Below, piece after piece: positions 25,533 to 34,105 of a DNA stretch of 64,000 nt. Numbering within the stretch: position 1 is the stretch's first letter; each line of letters opens with the position of its first letter. This DNA comes from Candidatus Thorarchaeota archaeon SMTZ1-45. Its GTDB lineage: Archaea; Asgardarchaeota; Thorarchaeia; Thorarchaeales; Thorarchaeaceae. The position numbers were made by a program, and so were the translations under genes. The notes beneath the pieces were generated by a model. That model was not told the origin of the DNA, searched no databases, and saw nothing but the letters and a program-made list of their open reading frames with translations. Where the stretch lies: NCBI GenBank assembly GCA_001563335.1, contig LRSL01000013.1:39583-103582 (forward strand). Reading direction: 5' to 3'.

Positions 25533-26090
25533 ATGAAGATGATTGAAATACGTTGGCATGGCCGAGGTGGACAAGGTGGTGTCACCTCTGCAGAACTGCT
25601 TGCAAAGGCTGCATACATTGATGGCTACAAGGGTGTCCAAGCATTCCCATACTTCGGTGCTGAACGTCGAGGTGCCCCAGTTAAAGCATTCACTCGGATT
25701 GCAGATGAAGAGATAAATGTCAGAAGTCAGATTTATACTCCTGATATTGTGGCTGTCCTTGATTCCTCGATTCTTGATTTGATAGATGTCACTGAAGGTC
25801 TCGTAGATGATGGTAAAGTCATCATTAACACCCCCAAGGCACCTAAAGAGATTGAGCTACCCAAAGGACACATCTACACATATGATGGAACTGGTATTGC
25901 CTTGAAGAACGGATTACTTGTTGGAGGATTACCAGTCATTAATACCACAATGCTAGGTGCATTTGCCAAGGCTACAGGACTAGTTAAACTTGAAACAGTC
26001 CAGAAAGTAATTTGTGAGAAGTGGTCCGGAAAGGTGGGAGAACGTAACGCTCATGGTGCGAAGGAAGCATATGATGCCTGCACAGACTGA
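25533..26090 (+). CDS. porC: 2-oxoacid:ferredoxin oxidoreductase gamma subunit
   Basis: 185 residues. WHGRGGQGGVTSAELLAKAA at the N-terminus, FPYFGAERRGAPVKAFTRI and NTTMLGAFAKATGLV are the gamma-subunit signatures of pyruvate or 2-oxoacid:ferredoxin oxidoreductase. ATG at 25533 has CAGGAG upstream; a TTG 13 codons earlier is less likely. Alpha, beta and delta subunits are not adjacent: the next gene is on the other strand. So the enzyme's genes are split in this genome, or this gamma serves several oxidoreductases. Confidence 0.9.
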   Translation: MKMIEIRWHGRGGQGGVTSAELLAKAAYIDGYKGVQAFPYFGAERRGAPVKAFTRIADEEINVRSQIYTPDIVAVLDSSILDLIDVTEGLVDDGKVIINTPKAPKEIELPKGHIYTYDGTGIALKNGLLVGGLPVINTTMLGAFAKATGLVKLETVQKVICEKWSGKVGERNAHGAKEAYDACTD

Positions 26091-26093
26091 ATA

Positions 26094-26873
26094 TCATGCG
26101 TACATTCTTTCATAACCAGGTCGACCAGCACTTGGTTGTTGTCTTCTAAGTCCATCAACCTGCTGCGCCATGTCTTCCATTTTCTTTCGTATCTCTGATG
26201 CACTCTCTTTTAGATCGGAAACATCAACATCTACACCGTAGAGTCTGTTAAGAGCCTCAAGAAGCTGAACTGCTCCTTCTGGATCTGGGACCATTGCAAT
26301 GGCTGGAGTAAGAAGTGCAAATCCAACCATGTCTCTACACAAGGTTTCGGAAAGAATTGAACCTGCAATTCCAGTAATGATTCCCTTTGTGAGTATCTCC
26401 ATTGTTTTGTCTTCTTTCAATTCACTAACTTTCTCTTCTTCTGCTGCAAATAACACCTTTCGATCTGAAGGTAAGCCTTGAACTGGAATTCCATCAAGAA
26501 TGACAGTTTCTTTGACCCCCACTGTTGCTCCCCAATCCAGAAGAGCAGAACTTACAGCGTACAGTCCATCATCTGCAACTGGCAATTCTGCGGTCACAAC
26601 AAGCAAGTTCTTCTGTTTGTGTCCATAGATTCTAAATGGATGACGTAATCGTCCATCCAAAAACACCGCTGCTGAAGGCATAAATCTTGATCTAACATGT
26701 GCAACTTCTTCCATCTCAAACTTTTCAATCAGAGTGTTTGCAGCTATCGTTCCAACAACCCCTGCTGAGGGAAAGCAACAAACGAGAAGAGGCTGATCCA
26801 TCTCAATCTCCTTCGTTTGTACTACTTGTGCCTCTGGAGCTCCTAGTATTTTCACTGCACAATCTTTTTCCAT
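26094..26873 (-). CDS. PAC2-family protein (proteasome assembly chaperone-like)
   Basis: 259 residues. PLLVCCFPSAGVVGTIAANTLIE, RSRFMPSAAVFLDGRLRHPFRIYGH, VILDGIPVQG and TGIAGSILSETLCRD are typical of archaeal PAC2 proteins, ATP-grasp-neighbour homologues of the eukaryotic proteasome assembly chaperone. A C-terminal coiled coil (SEIRKKMEDMAQQVDGLRRQQ) is present. ATG at 26873 is preceded by GAGGTG. It converges on porC with three bases between the stops. Role in proteasome assembly is inferred from the family only. Confidence 0.86.
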   Translation of the reverse strand: MEKDCAVKILGAPEAQVVQTKEIEMDQPLLVCCFPSAGVVGTIAANTLIEKFEMEEVAHVRSRFMPSAAVFLDGRLRHPFRIYGHKQKNLLVVTAELPVADDGLYAVSSALLDWGATVGVKETVILDGIPVQGLPSDRKVLFAAEEEKVSELKEDKTMEILTKGIITGIAGSILSETLCRDMVGFALLTPAIAMVPDPEGAVQLLEALNRLYGVDVDVSDLKESASEIRKKMEDMAQQVDGLRRQQPSAGRPGYERMYA

Positions 26874-26924
26874 CTTTCCAGCACCTCTGCATTTCTTCAA
26901 TCGTGGCCGAATATTAAGCTTGGG

Positions 26925-28319
26925 TCAGACCGGGTCAAAGTGAACATAGACCGTTTTGACAATCTGGAGATTTTCTATTATCTTCTTCTTAATCATTTCA
27001 GCAATCTCATGGCTCTGCGTCAATAAGATTTCACCAGGGATTGTGCAATCTAACAAGACCGCGACTCCAGAACTTTCCCTCTTTATTGTTGATTCTTTGT
27101 AAAAGATTGGTGGAGAGAATTCTGATACGATTTTCTTAACAGATTCGATAATCTCTGATGATTCAGATGTGATGTCGATGCTTTCATCTTTTGTAAGAGT
27201 TGTTTCCAAGTGAAGTGTTATTGAATTGATATTACTAACTAATGCTCTAAGTTCTTCTTCAAATCGCTCAGAAACTGTGTGAGCTTCTTCTAACGTCAAG
27301 TCTGAAAGCATCTCTAGATCAGCTGCTATGTCTAAATCATTGGATATCTCGAAAACCCGTATATTGTGGACACTTTGCACTTCAGGCAGTCTTCTAGCGA
27401 CTACCTGCATCTGGTCGTATATATTCATCTCAGAGTATTGTTCCATGTTCACTTCAGCAGGTTCTATGTGGACAATAACGTCGGCTCTTGGAGCCAAATC
27501 TTCAAGCTTCTTTTCAATAGTTTCCGCAATATTATGAGCTTCGCTTGTTGCTACATTTTCATCAACCTTCACTACAATGTCTGCAAACAACTCGGGACCA
27601 GAGTGACGAACACGAACACGTGTGCAATCAATAACTCCCTTCACTTCTGATACTAAGCCTACAATCTCATCTTGTATTCCCTCAGGAGCTTTATCTGTTA
27701 AGGCATCAAAAGTTCTTCTACCGAGCCTATATGAAATTACGAAAATGATGATTGCAACACCAATAGCTGCGATCGGATCTGCGATTGGAAAGTCTATTTG
27801 GACAAATCCTAATCCTAATAGGACAACCGCTGAACTAATCATATCTGTTCGAAAATGTAGAGCATCTGCCTCCAAAGCTTGACTTCCATGTTTATTTGCT
27901 GCATCGTATAGTACTCTGCTCTGCAAGTATGTCACAACGACACCAATTACCATGACCAAGATTCCCCATTCTGAGGCTTCTGGCCACTCTTGAAGATCTA
28001 TTCGCCTCAGGGCTTCATATATTATCCATATTGAAGTTACCCACAGAATTATTGTTTCCGCAAGGGCCGCGAAATTCTCAATTTTCCCATGACCAAATTG
28101 GTGTTCCGAGTCCGGAGCTTTTGAAGCTCTCCTAACTGCTAATAGAGTAATACCTGCAGCCAATAGATCTAATCCACTATGGAGCGCTTCAGAGATTACT
28201 CCGAGAGAATTTGTCACTATTCCCGTGACTAGTTTGATGATTGTGAGGAACATGGCAGACAGTACTGACCAAGCTGCAGCTCGCTGTACTTCTTTTCTGC
28301 CTAAAGTGATTGGGTCCAT
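26925..28319 (-). CDS. Cation diffusion facilitator with three C-terminal cytosolic domains
   Basis: 464-residue metal exporter. Six membrane helices are followed by cytosolic ferredoxin-like domains. The transport site is visible as ALHSGLDLL (His-Ser-x-x-Asp) in helix 2 and ADALHFRTDMIS (Asp/His and Asp) in helix 5. The C-terminal cytosolic fold is repeated three times (about 210-265, 300-365 and 400-464), each with a VxVHxxP-like end. One copy is usual. ATG at 28319 is my choice; TTG at 28367 would add 16 residues. Metal not predictable: Zn, Fe, Mn or Ni. Confidence 0.87.
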   Translation of the reverse strand: MDPITLGRKEVQRAAAWSVLSAMFLTIIKLVTGIVTNSLGVISEALHSGLDLLAAGITLLAVRRASKAPDSEHQFGHGKIENFAALAETIILWVTSIWIIYEALRRIDLQEWPEASEWGILVMVIGVVVTYLQSRVLYDAANKHGSQALEADALHFRTDMISSAVVLLGLGFVQIDFPIADPIAAIGVAIIIFVISYRLGRRTFDALTDKAPEGIQDEIVGLVSEVKGVIDCTRVRVRHSGPELFADIVVKVDENVATSEAHNIAETIEKKLEDLAPRADVIVHIEPAEVNMEQYSEMNIYDQMQVVARRLPEVQSVHNIRVFEISNDLDIAADLEMLSDLTLEEAHTVSERFEEELRALVSNINSITLHLETTLTKDESIDITSESSEIIESVKKIVSEFSPPIFYKESTIKRESSGVAVLLDCTIPGEILLTQSHEIAEMIKKKIIENLQIVKTVYVHFDPV

Positions 28320-28497
28320 ACTAGTCACATCGAAGTGCCTAACAAACTCAGATATAATGCTTGTCAATTGAAACCGACTTTTGGGTATAGTTATATCGTG
28401 CAGAACGCACTTTGTAACTAGGGACGCTATTTACACATTTTCAGAAGACAATTCGTTTCTGATAAACCCTAGATAGTATATGTAAATGGTGCAATGA

Positions 28498-29655
28498 ATG
28501 AAGTATCGCACTAATGGTATCATCCCACCTCCTATTGTCAAATTAGCTGAGGCTGCAAAACGTTTTAGCTCATCTCCAAGATTCTTGAACCTGGGTCAAG
28601 GATTGCCCGGTCATATACCTCCGGAAGATGCACTTAGTTCACTAAAGGAACGAATCTCCCATCCTACTACACATGTATACACCCCTGATGAAGGACTTCT
28701 TGAGTTACGTGAAGAAATTGCACTTTACGTTCGCCAGAAATTTGACATCGATTCTGATCCTCATAATGAGATCGTTATTACTGCAGGTGCAAATAATGCA
28801 TTTGCTGGTGTCATCCTTACTCTTGTGGAACCAAATCAAAATGTGATCATGCCCTCCCCATATTACTTCAACTCAGTAATGGCTGTAAATCTTGCCAGTG
28901 CTGAGATAAAAGCGGTTTCAGTTGACTCAAATTTTCAACCTAATGTTAATGATATTGAAACTGCTATAGATGAAAAAACATGTGCGATATTCTTAATCTC
29001 TCCAAATAACCCGACTGGAGCAGTTTATGATAGAAACAAAATTGATGCAATTGTCGATCTGTGCTTGCAGCATGATATAATGCTAATATCTGATGAAACA
29101 TACTCTAGCATGGTTTTCGAAGGAGCTGAACACTATAGTCCTCGAGTTCGTCGAGAAGCTGAACACAACGTTATCACTATTGGGAGCTTCTCAAAGGACT
29201 TCGGGATGAGTGGATGGCGTGTTGGATATGTTATTGGTTCTCAAGAGTTCACCAAGGAGTTTCTTAAGGTGCAAGATACAATGACCATTTGTGCCCCCAC
29301 AGCTGGTCAAATACTTGCTTTGGAAGTGCTGAAAAAGGGACTAGACACAGTTGAACTTGAGCTACAAAGGTTGAGTCATCTTCGTAATCTGGCATATCTT
29401 CGCGTACGTGAAATCGATGCGCTTGATGTTGTTCATACAAAAGGCACATTCTATCTTTTCCCAAGAGTGAAAGACTGCCAAGACTCACGAAAGCTAGTAA
29501 TGGATATCCTTCAATCCACTGGAACACTTATTCTTCCAGGCGCAATATTCGGAGAAGATGGTGAGGGTCATGTACGTATTTCAATTGGACCATTGACTCC
29601 TGAGGCAGTTGATGAAGCCTTTGATCGACTCTCGGATTTCTTCAAGAAGAACTAG
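28498..29655 (+). CDS. Class I/II aminotransferase (PLP-dependent)
   Basis: 385 residues, fold type I. NLGQGLPGHIPP at the N-terminus, ISPNNPTGAVYD, ISDETYSSM (Asp and Tyr contacting PLP) and SFSKDFGMSGWRVGY with the Schiff-base lysine are present. The C-terminal GHVRISIGPL holds the arginine that binds the substrate carboxylate. Resembles archaeal aspartate or aromatic aminotransferases; exact amino acid not predictable. Its last four bases overlap the convergent glnA gene. Confidence 0.93.
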   Translation: MKYRTNGIIPPPIVKLAEAAKRFSSSPRFLNLGQGLPGHIPPEDALSSLKERISHPTTHVYTPDEGLLELREEIALYVRQKFDIDSDPHNEIVITAGANNAFAGVILTLVEPNQNVIMPSPYYFNSVMAVNLASAEIKAVSVDSNFQPNVNDIETAIDEKTCAIFLISPNNPTGAVYDRNKIDAIVDLCLQHDIMLISDETYSSMVFEGAEHYSPRVRREAEHNVITIGSFSKDFGMSGWRVGYVIGSQEFTKEFLKVQDTMTICAPTAGQILALEVLKKGLDTVELELQRLSHLRNLAYLRVREIDALDVVHTKGTFYLFPRVKDCQDSRKLVMDILQSTGTLILPGAIFGEDGEGHVRISIGPLTPEAVDEAFDRLSDFFKKN

Positions 29656-30959
29656 CTATCCTCATACATGTCCCATTCCCAATCAGTCACAATGCTGCTT
29701 GTGTATTCTCGCCATTCCTTTCGTTTAATTCTTACAAATGACTTCACAATATCATGACCTATTGCATCACAAATAACACTATCCACTTCTAGGCTATCAA
29801 GTGCATCCTCCAGCGTGGTTGGGAGCATTCTAATTCCTAGCTTCTCTCTCTCTTCATCACTCATTTGGAAAATATCTTCACTTCTTGGGTCTGGTGGTGA
29901 GAGTTCTCGATTGACACCATCCATTCCCGCTGCGATAATTGCAGTGAAAAGCAAATAGGGATTTGTTAACGGGTCTGCAGAACGTAACTCTATTGCAGCT
30001 TTCTCTCCAGATCCAAACATTGGAACTCTGATTAGGACAGTTCTATTTTTGAACCCCCATGTAATGTATACTGGAGCCTCATGATGTGGCACTAGTCTTT
30101 TGTATGAGTTGATAGTGGGATTAGCTATGGCGGTAATAGCTGGCGAATGCTCCAAGAGTCCTGCAATAAACATTTTCGCTGTTTCCGATAGCTCAGATGC
30201 ACCATCAACACCGAACAGATTCTTATCACCCTCCCATAGCTGCAGATGGCAATGAAGACCATTTCCAGCTGCCCCTTCAAAGGGTTTTGGCATAAAGGTT
30301 ACATCAATCCCCTGATTTTGAGCTATTGACCTAGCTAAGTTTTTGAACAACAATATATTATCCGCCATTCTTGTTGCATCGTCAAAATCTAATTCTATCT
30401 CCTGCTGTGATTCACCAACCTCATGATGAATCACTCTGGTTTTTATTCCCAGAGCTCTCAGAGATGATGCCAAGTCGAGAAGTGTATCCATACCTGGACT
30501 ATTAGGAAAAGTATCCGCATAACCTGCTTCATCAAAAGGTTCTCCATCTGGCGTAATGAAATGGAACTCTGGCTCAACTTTGACCTTCAGCTGAATATTT
30601 CCATGAAATAACTCATTGCTTACAGTATTCAAGCGTCCCCTACTATCAAGCGAGAAATATTCCGCAGACTTGCCTTCTGCAACTCTCTCTCTAATGTAAC
30701 ACATTGCAGCTGCAGTTCTTCTTGCTACAAAGGGTAACTCAATCAAAGATGTTGGATCTGGCTCTAGGTTGAGATCTGATGACTCCACTTTTGCTAGACC
30801 AGTCACTGAGCTTCCATCACAACTTGTTCCACGTTTTAAAGCTGGGTCCTTTGCAACTTCCTCGATAGTTCCTGCTGGATTGCATGGTACAATCATAGCT
30901 TTCAATCTACCAAGTAAGTCCGGGAATCTCAACTCAATGAACTCTATCTTCTCAGACAT
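29652..30959 (-). CDS. glnA: Glutamine synthetase (type I)
   Basis: 435-residue ATP-dependent glutamate-ammonia ligase. DGSSVTGLAKVESSDL, VEPEFHF (metal glutamates), AAGNGLHCHLQLW (the HGGxNGLHxH-type block), NPTINSYKRLVP and ELRSADPLTNPYL are in order. Length is normal. It converges with the aminotransferase, overlapping by four bases; both belong to nitrogen metabolism. No obvious GlnB binding site is seen in the window. Confidence 0.95.
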   Translation of the reverse strand: MSEKIEFIELRFPDLLGRLKAMIVPCNPAGTIEEVAKDPALKRGTSCDGSSVTGLAKVESSDLNLEPDPTSLIELPFVARRTAAAMCYIRERVAEGKSAEYFSLDSRGRLNTVSNELFHGNIQLKVKVEPEFHFITPDGEPFDEAGYADTFPNSPGMDTLLDLASSLRALGIKTRVIHHEVGESQQEIELDFDDATRMADNILLFKNLARSIAQNQGIDVTFMPKPFEGAAGNGLHCHLQLWEGDKNLFGVDGASELSETAKMFIAGLLEHSPAITAIANPTINSYKRLVPHHEAPVYITWGFKNRTVLIRVPMFGSGEKAAIELRSADPLTNPYLLFTAIIAAGMDGVNRELSPPDPRSEDIFQMSDEEREKLGIRMLPTTLEDALDSLEVDSVICDAIGHDIVKSFVRIKRKEWREYTSSIVTDWEWDMYEDS

Positions 30960-31020
30960 AACTAAACCACCAGGGACTTGCTTTTCTCGTTCGTTTTAAC
31001 TTCCGTTTAAGTGTCTTGGT

Positions 31021-31359
31021 TCATCCCCAAAGTTCCCTATACCATTCCTCAGCATCGTCACCTAGCTCAAGTCGAATGGATCCACTAACAACGCTCATGT
31101 CATCGCCCTCTTTAATCTCGAAATTCAAACCCGCAATTCTGATTGCCTTTTTCTCAAGATGAACATTACCGATATTTCGAGCGTGCATCGTTGCTATTCT
31201 CTTTCCCCCATCCATGACAAGTAGCTGATCATAATACATGACACTGCATTTGAACTTAAACTTGGTATCCTTAAGTGAGCCTATATGAATCTCAAGATTG
31301 CTGAATTCTGCTTTCACATTTTCTGCATTCATCGGTCGCACAACCCGAATGTGCTGCAT
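31021..31359 (-). CDS. Conserved-looking small protein, function unknown
   Basis: 112 residues, beta-strand rich (LEIHIGSLKDTKFKFKCSVMYY, AIRIAGLNFEIKEGDDMSVVSG). ATG at 31359 or ATG at 31332 could be the start; neither has a clear ribosome site. I recognise no family. It lies upstream of glnA on the same strand, 61 bases apart, and is divergent from the DUF72 gene. Confidence 0.55.
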   Translation of the reverse strand: MQHIRVVRPMNAENVKAEFSNLEIHIGSLKDTKFKFKCSVMYYDQLLVMDGGKRIATMHARNIGNVHLEKKAIRIAGLNFEIKEGDDMSVVSGSIRLELGDDAEEWYRELWG

Positions 31360-31425
31360 GCTATCTTATGAACTTCATTATCAGGATAATTCTCTCCGGA
31401 AGATAGATAGTCATTTTCGACCATA

Positions 31426-32253
31426 ATGAAACTGAGAGAGATGAAAAAAGGACTATATATCGGCACAAGCGGATGGTCTTATGAAAAGGACTGGAAAGGA
31501 ACTTTCTACACTACAGGGGGTTCAATGCTGAAGTATTACCTCACATATTTTCAAACCGCAGAGATTAACTCGACTTTCTATGCACTCCCTAAACCCACTT
31601 TCATCAAGCATCTCTCGACTTTAGATAAGAGTGTATTTTTCACAGCTAAACTACCCAAAAAGGTCACTCATGATAATCGTTTGAATCTCACAGGAGAAGG
31701 AGGTGAAACACTAACGGAATTCTTTAGGTTATTAGCACCTATCCAAGACAGAATTCCTGTTCTCTTGATACAACTGCCTCCTTGGGAAATTTCAACGATG
31801 GGTGATTTAGAGAGCTTCTTATCGTCATTGGATTCATCGTATAGATATGCCATTGAATTTAGAGATGAATCTTGGCTAGTTAGTAAAGTTTGGAAGATAC
31901 TAGAACAATATGAAATTGCTAATGTAATAGTTGATGAACCCAAACTTCCGATTGACCTTCGAATTACAACTGATTTCTCCTACATTCGCTGGCATGGTCA
32001 TGGTGCAAACCCATGGTTCAATTACAGGTTTTCAATTGATGAATTAGAGAACTGGGTCCCTCGACTGGAAAAAGTCACTGAGAGTGTTGAAACAACCTTA
32101 GGTTACTTTAACAACCACTTCGCAGGTAATGCACCACTAAATGCACTTCAAATGTTATCATTGCTGAAAACAATAACACCAAAACAACAAGCAAAACTTG
32201 ACCGAATGCTGAAATCTACCACAACCAAGCAAACAACTTTGGAAGATTTCTAA
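31426..32253 (+). CDS. DUF72 family protein (TIM-barrel-like)
   Basis: 275 residues. LYIGTSGWSYEKDWKGTFY, INSTFYALPK, FTAKLPKKVTHD, IEFRDESWL, YIRWHGHGANPW and YFNNHFAGNAPLNALQM are the DUF72/YecE conserved blocks in order. Function unknown, although the fold resembles xylose isomerase barrels. ATG at 31426; ATG at 31441 is possible. The intergenic region upstream is 66 bases and divergent. Confidence 0.9.
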   Translation: MKLREMKKGLYIGTSGWSYEKDWKGTFYTTGGSMLKYYLTYFQTAEINSTFYALPKPTFIKHLSTLDKSVFFTAKLPKKVTHDNRLNLTGEGGETLTEFFRLLAPIQDRIPVLLIQLPPWEISTMGDLESFLSSLDSSYRYAIEFRDESWLVSKVWKILEQYEIANVIVDEPKLPIDLRITTDFSYIRWHGHGANPWFNYRFSIDELENWVPRLEKVTESVETTLGYFNNHFAGNAPLNALQMLSLLKTITPKQQAKLDRMLKSTTTKQTTLEDF

Positions 32254-32296
32254 TTCTTTACCACCTCGAAAGCCACTCTGACCGAAATGCCCAAGG

Positions 32297-32304
32297 TTAT
32301 AAGG
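32297..32304 (+). promoter_or_regulatory. TATA-like box in the leader of two tiny genes
   Basis: TTATAAGG, with CCAAGG just upstream. It lies about 170 bases before the first small gene at 32472, so it would make a long leader or serve an unrecognised RNA. Confidence 0.3.
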
Positions 32305-32420
32305 ACACTCTATGATGTTTCATTGCGTAAAGTGAGAAAGGAAGAGTCAGGTTAACAAATAACTATACTAAAACCAGAACGTTTTCCCTGGTATTTGATG
32401 TATCTGCTTTTTCAGCAATC

Positions 32421-32435
32421 ACAGACTTAGTCTGT
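32421..32435. promoter_or_regulatory. 15-base palindrome upstream of two tiny genes
   Basis: ACAGAC and GTCTGT are exact inverted repeats around a three-base centre (TTA), 37 bases before the ATG at 32472, with TGATATACTAC (A/T-rich) between. Candidate operator. Confidence 0.35.
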
Positions 32436-32471
32436 ATGATATACTACACTCACAAAAGCAGGATAAAAACA

Positions 32472-32615
32472 ATGGAAAAAATGAAGATTGATTCTAAAAC
32501 GAGCTACACTAGAAACAGAGTGATTAGTGGGCATGGACCTCATCGAATATTGGACATGAAACGACAAGAAATGTTGGATCGATTAGTTGAGAAAGAATCC
32601 TTGGAGGAGCGGTGA
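32472..32615 (+). CDS. Very small basic protein, 47 residues, unknown
   Basis: Found by reading the gap. ATG at 32472 is preceded by AGGATAAAAACA. The product has a basic first half (KIDSKTSYTRNR) and a helical charged end (DMKRQEMLDRLVEKESLEER). No family recognised. The next small gene begins four bases after its stop and its ribosome site lies inside this gene, so the two look translationally coupled. That coupling is the main support for either being real. Confidence 0.45.
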   Translation: MEKMKIDSKTSYTRNRVISGHGPHRILDMKRQEMLDRLVEKESLEER

Positions 32616-32619
32616 AAGA

Positions 32620-32748
32620 ATGAGTACGAGAAATTATGACCACTGTACATGCGGTCACAAACGTGAGAAACATGAAGACTTCAAGGATGGATGTTCTAAG
32701 TGTAGCTGTAAAGTCTTTCACAGAGGTATGATTCATAATTCAATGTAA
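32620..32748 (+). CDS. Very small putative zinc-binding protein, 42 residues
   Basis: ATG at 32620 with GGAGGAGCGGTGA upstream, a strong ribosome site. The product has CTCGHKREKH and CSKCSCKVF: four to five cysteines and two histidines in two pairs, which fits a small zinc ribbon or knuckle. Coupled to the preceding 47-residue gene. Function unknown; could be a nucleic-acid- or protein-binding adaptor. Confidence 0.55.
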   Translation: MSTRNYDHCTCGHKREKHEDFKDGCSKCSCKVFHRGMIHNSM

Positions 32749-32759
32749 ATTGATATCAA

Positions 32760-32784
32760 TGTCCATCTGGAAAGCCTAATACAC
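32760..32784 (+). repeat. Repeat copy D (short, core only)
   Basis: CATCTGGAAAGCCTAATAC matches the first part of the longer repeat copies at 33151 and 33907. It lies between the small zinc protein and the convergent small membrane gene. Confidence 0.4.
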
Positions 32785-32803
32785 GCAAGAATGTTTCTTA
32801 GCG

Positions 32804-33043
32804 TTAACTCAAAGGCCTGTTCGAGCCATCCTTTACTTTATGTCTACCTTCAAGCCAACGCAACACAAGACCGCCTACAGTGTATAGGAATACAATCTGA
32901 AACACCAACATAAAAACACGTTTTCCGTCAATCGTCAAAGTTTCATAGTAAGACGGTCCAAATATGAGAAATATCAGTATTAATGGAATAACCAATACAA
33001 TTGCAGCTATCCACTTTCTTCTGCCTTCATCCATCTCATTCAC
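32804..33043 (-). CDS. Small two-helix membrane protein
   Basis: 79 residues. Two hydrophobic segments (about 11-30 IAAIVLVIPLILIFLIFG and 42-62 RVFMLVFQIVFLYTVGGLVL) with a short outside loop (SYYETLTIDG) and a charged tail. ATG at 33043 has GGAAGGTGA immediately upstream; ATG at 33034 is an alternative. No family recognised. Confidence 0.6.
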   Translation of the reverse strand: MNEMDEGRRKWIAAIVLVIPLILIFLIFGPSYYETLTIDGKRVFMLVFQIVFLYTVGGLVLRWLEGRHKVKDGSNRPLS

Positions 33044-33150
33044 CTTCCTTCATGCCCTTTCATCTTTCTACTCTCTCACAGAACAGAATGAATCAGCCTA
33101 TGTCACTTTTTGGACTTTGCCTTCCAGCGTACACGAATATGCGAGTCTTT

Positions 33151-33222
33151 GCCATCTCGAAAGCCTAATAGGCGGACCTCTGCTACCACGTATATACTTA
33201 AGCGTACATCTAAGAAAAATCA
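33151..33222 (+). repeat. Repeat copy A (about 70 bases)
   Basis: Begins GCCATCTCGAAAGCCTAATA and ends with ACTTAAGCGTACATCTAA. It aligns without gaps to copy B (33907) with roughly 10-12 substitutions, mostly transitions. The two copies are direct repeats 756 bases apart and flank the pyridoxamine-oxidase-like gene. The core GAAAGCCTAATA also occurs in copies C and D. Confidence 0.65.
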
Positions 33223-33229
33223 AATCGCT

Positions 33230-33697
33230 CTATCCGGACATTGCATCTCGCCAAGTTGCATCTTTTCCATAATCAAACGAAGCCATCTTAGTTGGGCTCA
33301 CAACGACTTTCATCCACTTTGAAACTTTCAAAACTCGTTTCGCTGCGGGTTCAGCTTGTTCCTTGGAATAATACTTCTCGAACAGTGATATACCCCACTT
33401 GAGATCTGCTTCGCCAACAATCTTGGCTTCTCCATAGACAATAACACCTTTGGTTGGGTCGTCTGGAGTACCAAGTTCATCGACCAAAACGGTCACAGTC
33501 GGGTTACGTACAATGTTCCTTGCCTTACGGCTTGCTTCAGGTGTAGCGACGAATATTCTGCCATCTTCATATAAGAACCAAACAGGGGCAACATGGATGG
33601 TCCTGTTCTTGTTCATACTACAGAACCTGGCAATCTTGGCCTTACTCAAGAATGAGTCTATCTCAATGTCTGTAAGTGGAGGAGGTTGAGTATACAT
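33230..33697 (-). CDS. Pyridoxamine 5'-phosphate oxidase-like FMN/F420-binding protein
   Basis: 155 residues with the split beta-barrel flavin-binding fold. IARFCSMNKNRTIHVAPVWFLYEDGRIFVATP and ARNIVRNPTVTVLVD are the conserved strands; GVIVYGEAKIVGE follows. Archaeal members often bind F420 or FMN rather than act in vitamin B6 synthesis. ATG at 33697 has GAGTGA six bases upstream. Flanked by direct repeat copies A and B. Confidence 0.82.
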   Translation of the reverse strand: MYTQPPPLTDIEIDSFLSKAKIARFCSMNKNRTIHVAPVWFLYEDGRIFVATPEASRKARNIVRNPTVTVLVDELGTPDDPTKGVIVYGEAKIVGEADLKWGISLFEKYYSKEQAEPAAKRVLKVSKWMKVVVSPTKMASFDYGKDATWRDAMSG

Positions 33698-34105
33698 TTG
33701 AATCACTCTACAATTTTGACTAATGCAGAAGTAGGTATAACTAGCTAATTAGTCAATCGAAGATTGAATATGATTGCACTTAGAATCATTGTTTCAATCT
33801 GATTTGTGTAGTCATGATTACCGTGATTACAAAATGAGAGATCTTTTATCTCCTAGAGGATATTATCTTTCAATCTTTGCGAGAAATATCGAATATTTGA
33901 TGCAATGCTATCTTGAAAGCCTAATACGCAGACCTCTGCCACCACGCGTATACTTAAGCGCACATCTAAATAAAATCTTCACGTGTTGATTCCCTTCTTT
34001 TATAGAACTAATGTGAATCATAGACAATGAAACCGCTTATACAGCGATTCGCTGCTTGATAAAACGTATAACTGCAAATGACTCATTTATTGCTGGGAGA
34101 ACGAT
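33698..34105. other. 408-base stretch without a convincing gene
   Basis: Holds repeat copy B (33907-33978), an inverted repeat AAATAT-CGA-ATATTT just before it, and A/T-rich sequence. A plus-strand open frame of 71 codons (33774-33989) runs through the repeat, but has no good ribosome site. The last part carries the promoter and GGGAGAACG ribosome site for the membrane gene at 34106. Confidence 0.5.
33907..33978 (+). repeat. Repeat copy B (about 70 bases)
   Basis: Begins GCTATCTTGAAAGCCTAATA and ends ACTTAAGCGCACATCTAA. Direct repeat of copy A. The shared TATACTTAAGCG part looks like a TATA element, so the repeat may carry a promoter. Confidence 0.65.

Noticed and set aside
32297..32470. Possible C/D box small RNA (ATGATGT near 32310).
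   Set aside because: No matching D box (CTGA) and D'/C' pair at the right distance.
33774..33989. 71-codon plus-strand open frame through repeat copy B, and similar frame through copy A (33110-33322).
   Set aside because: Both translate to a shared LESLI...YLS.HL peptide, but substitutions between copies fall at all codon positions and there is no ribosome site. The similarity is explained by the DNA repeat.
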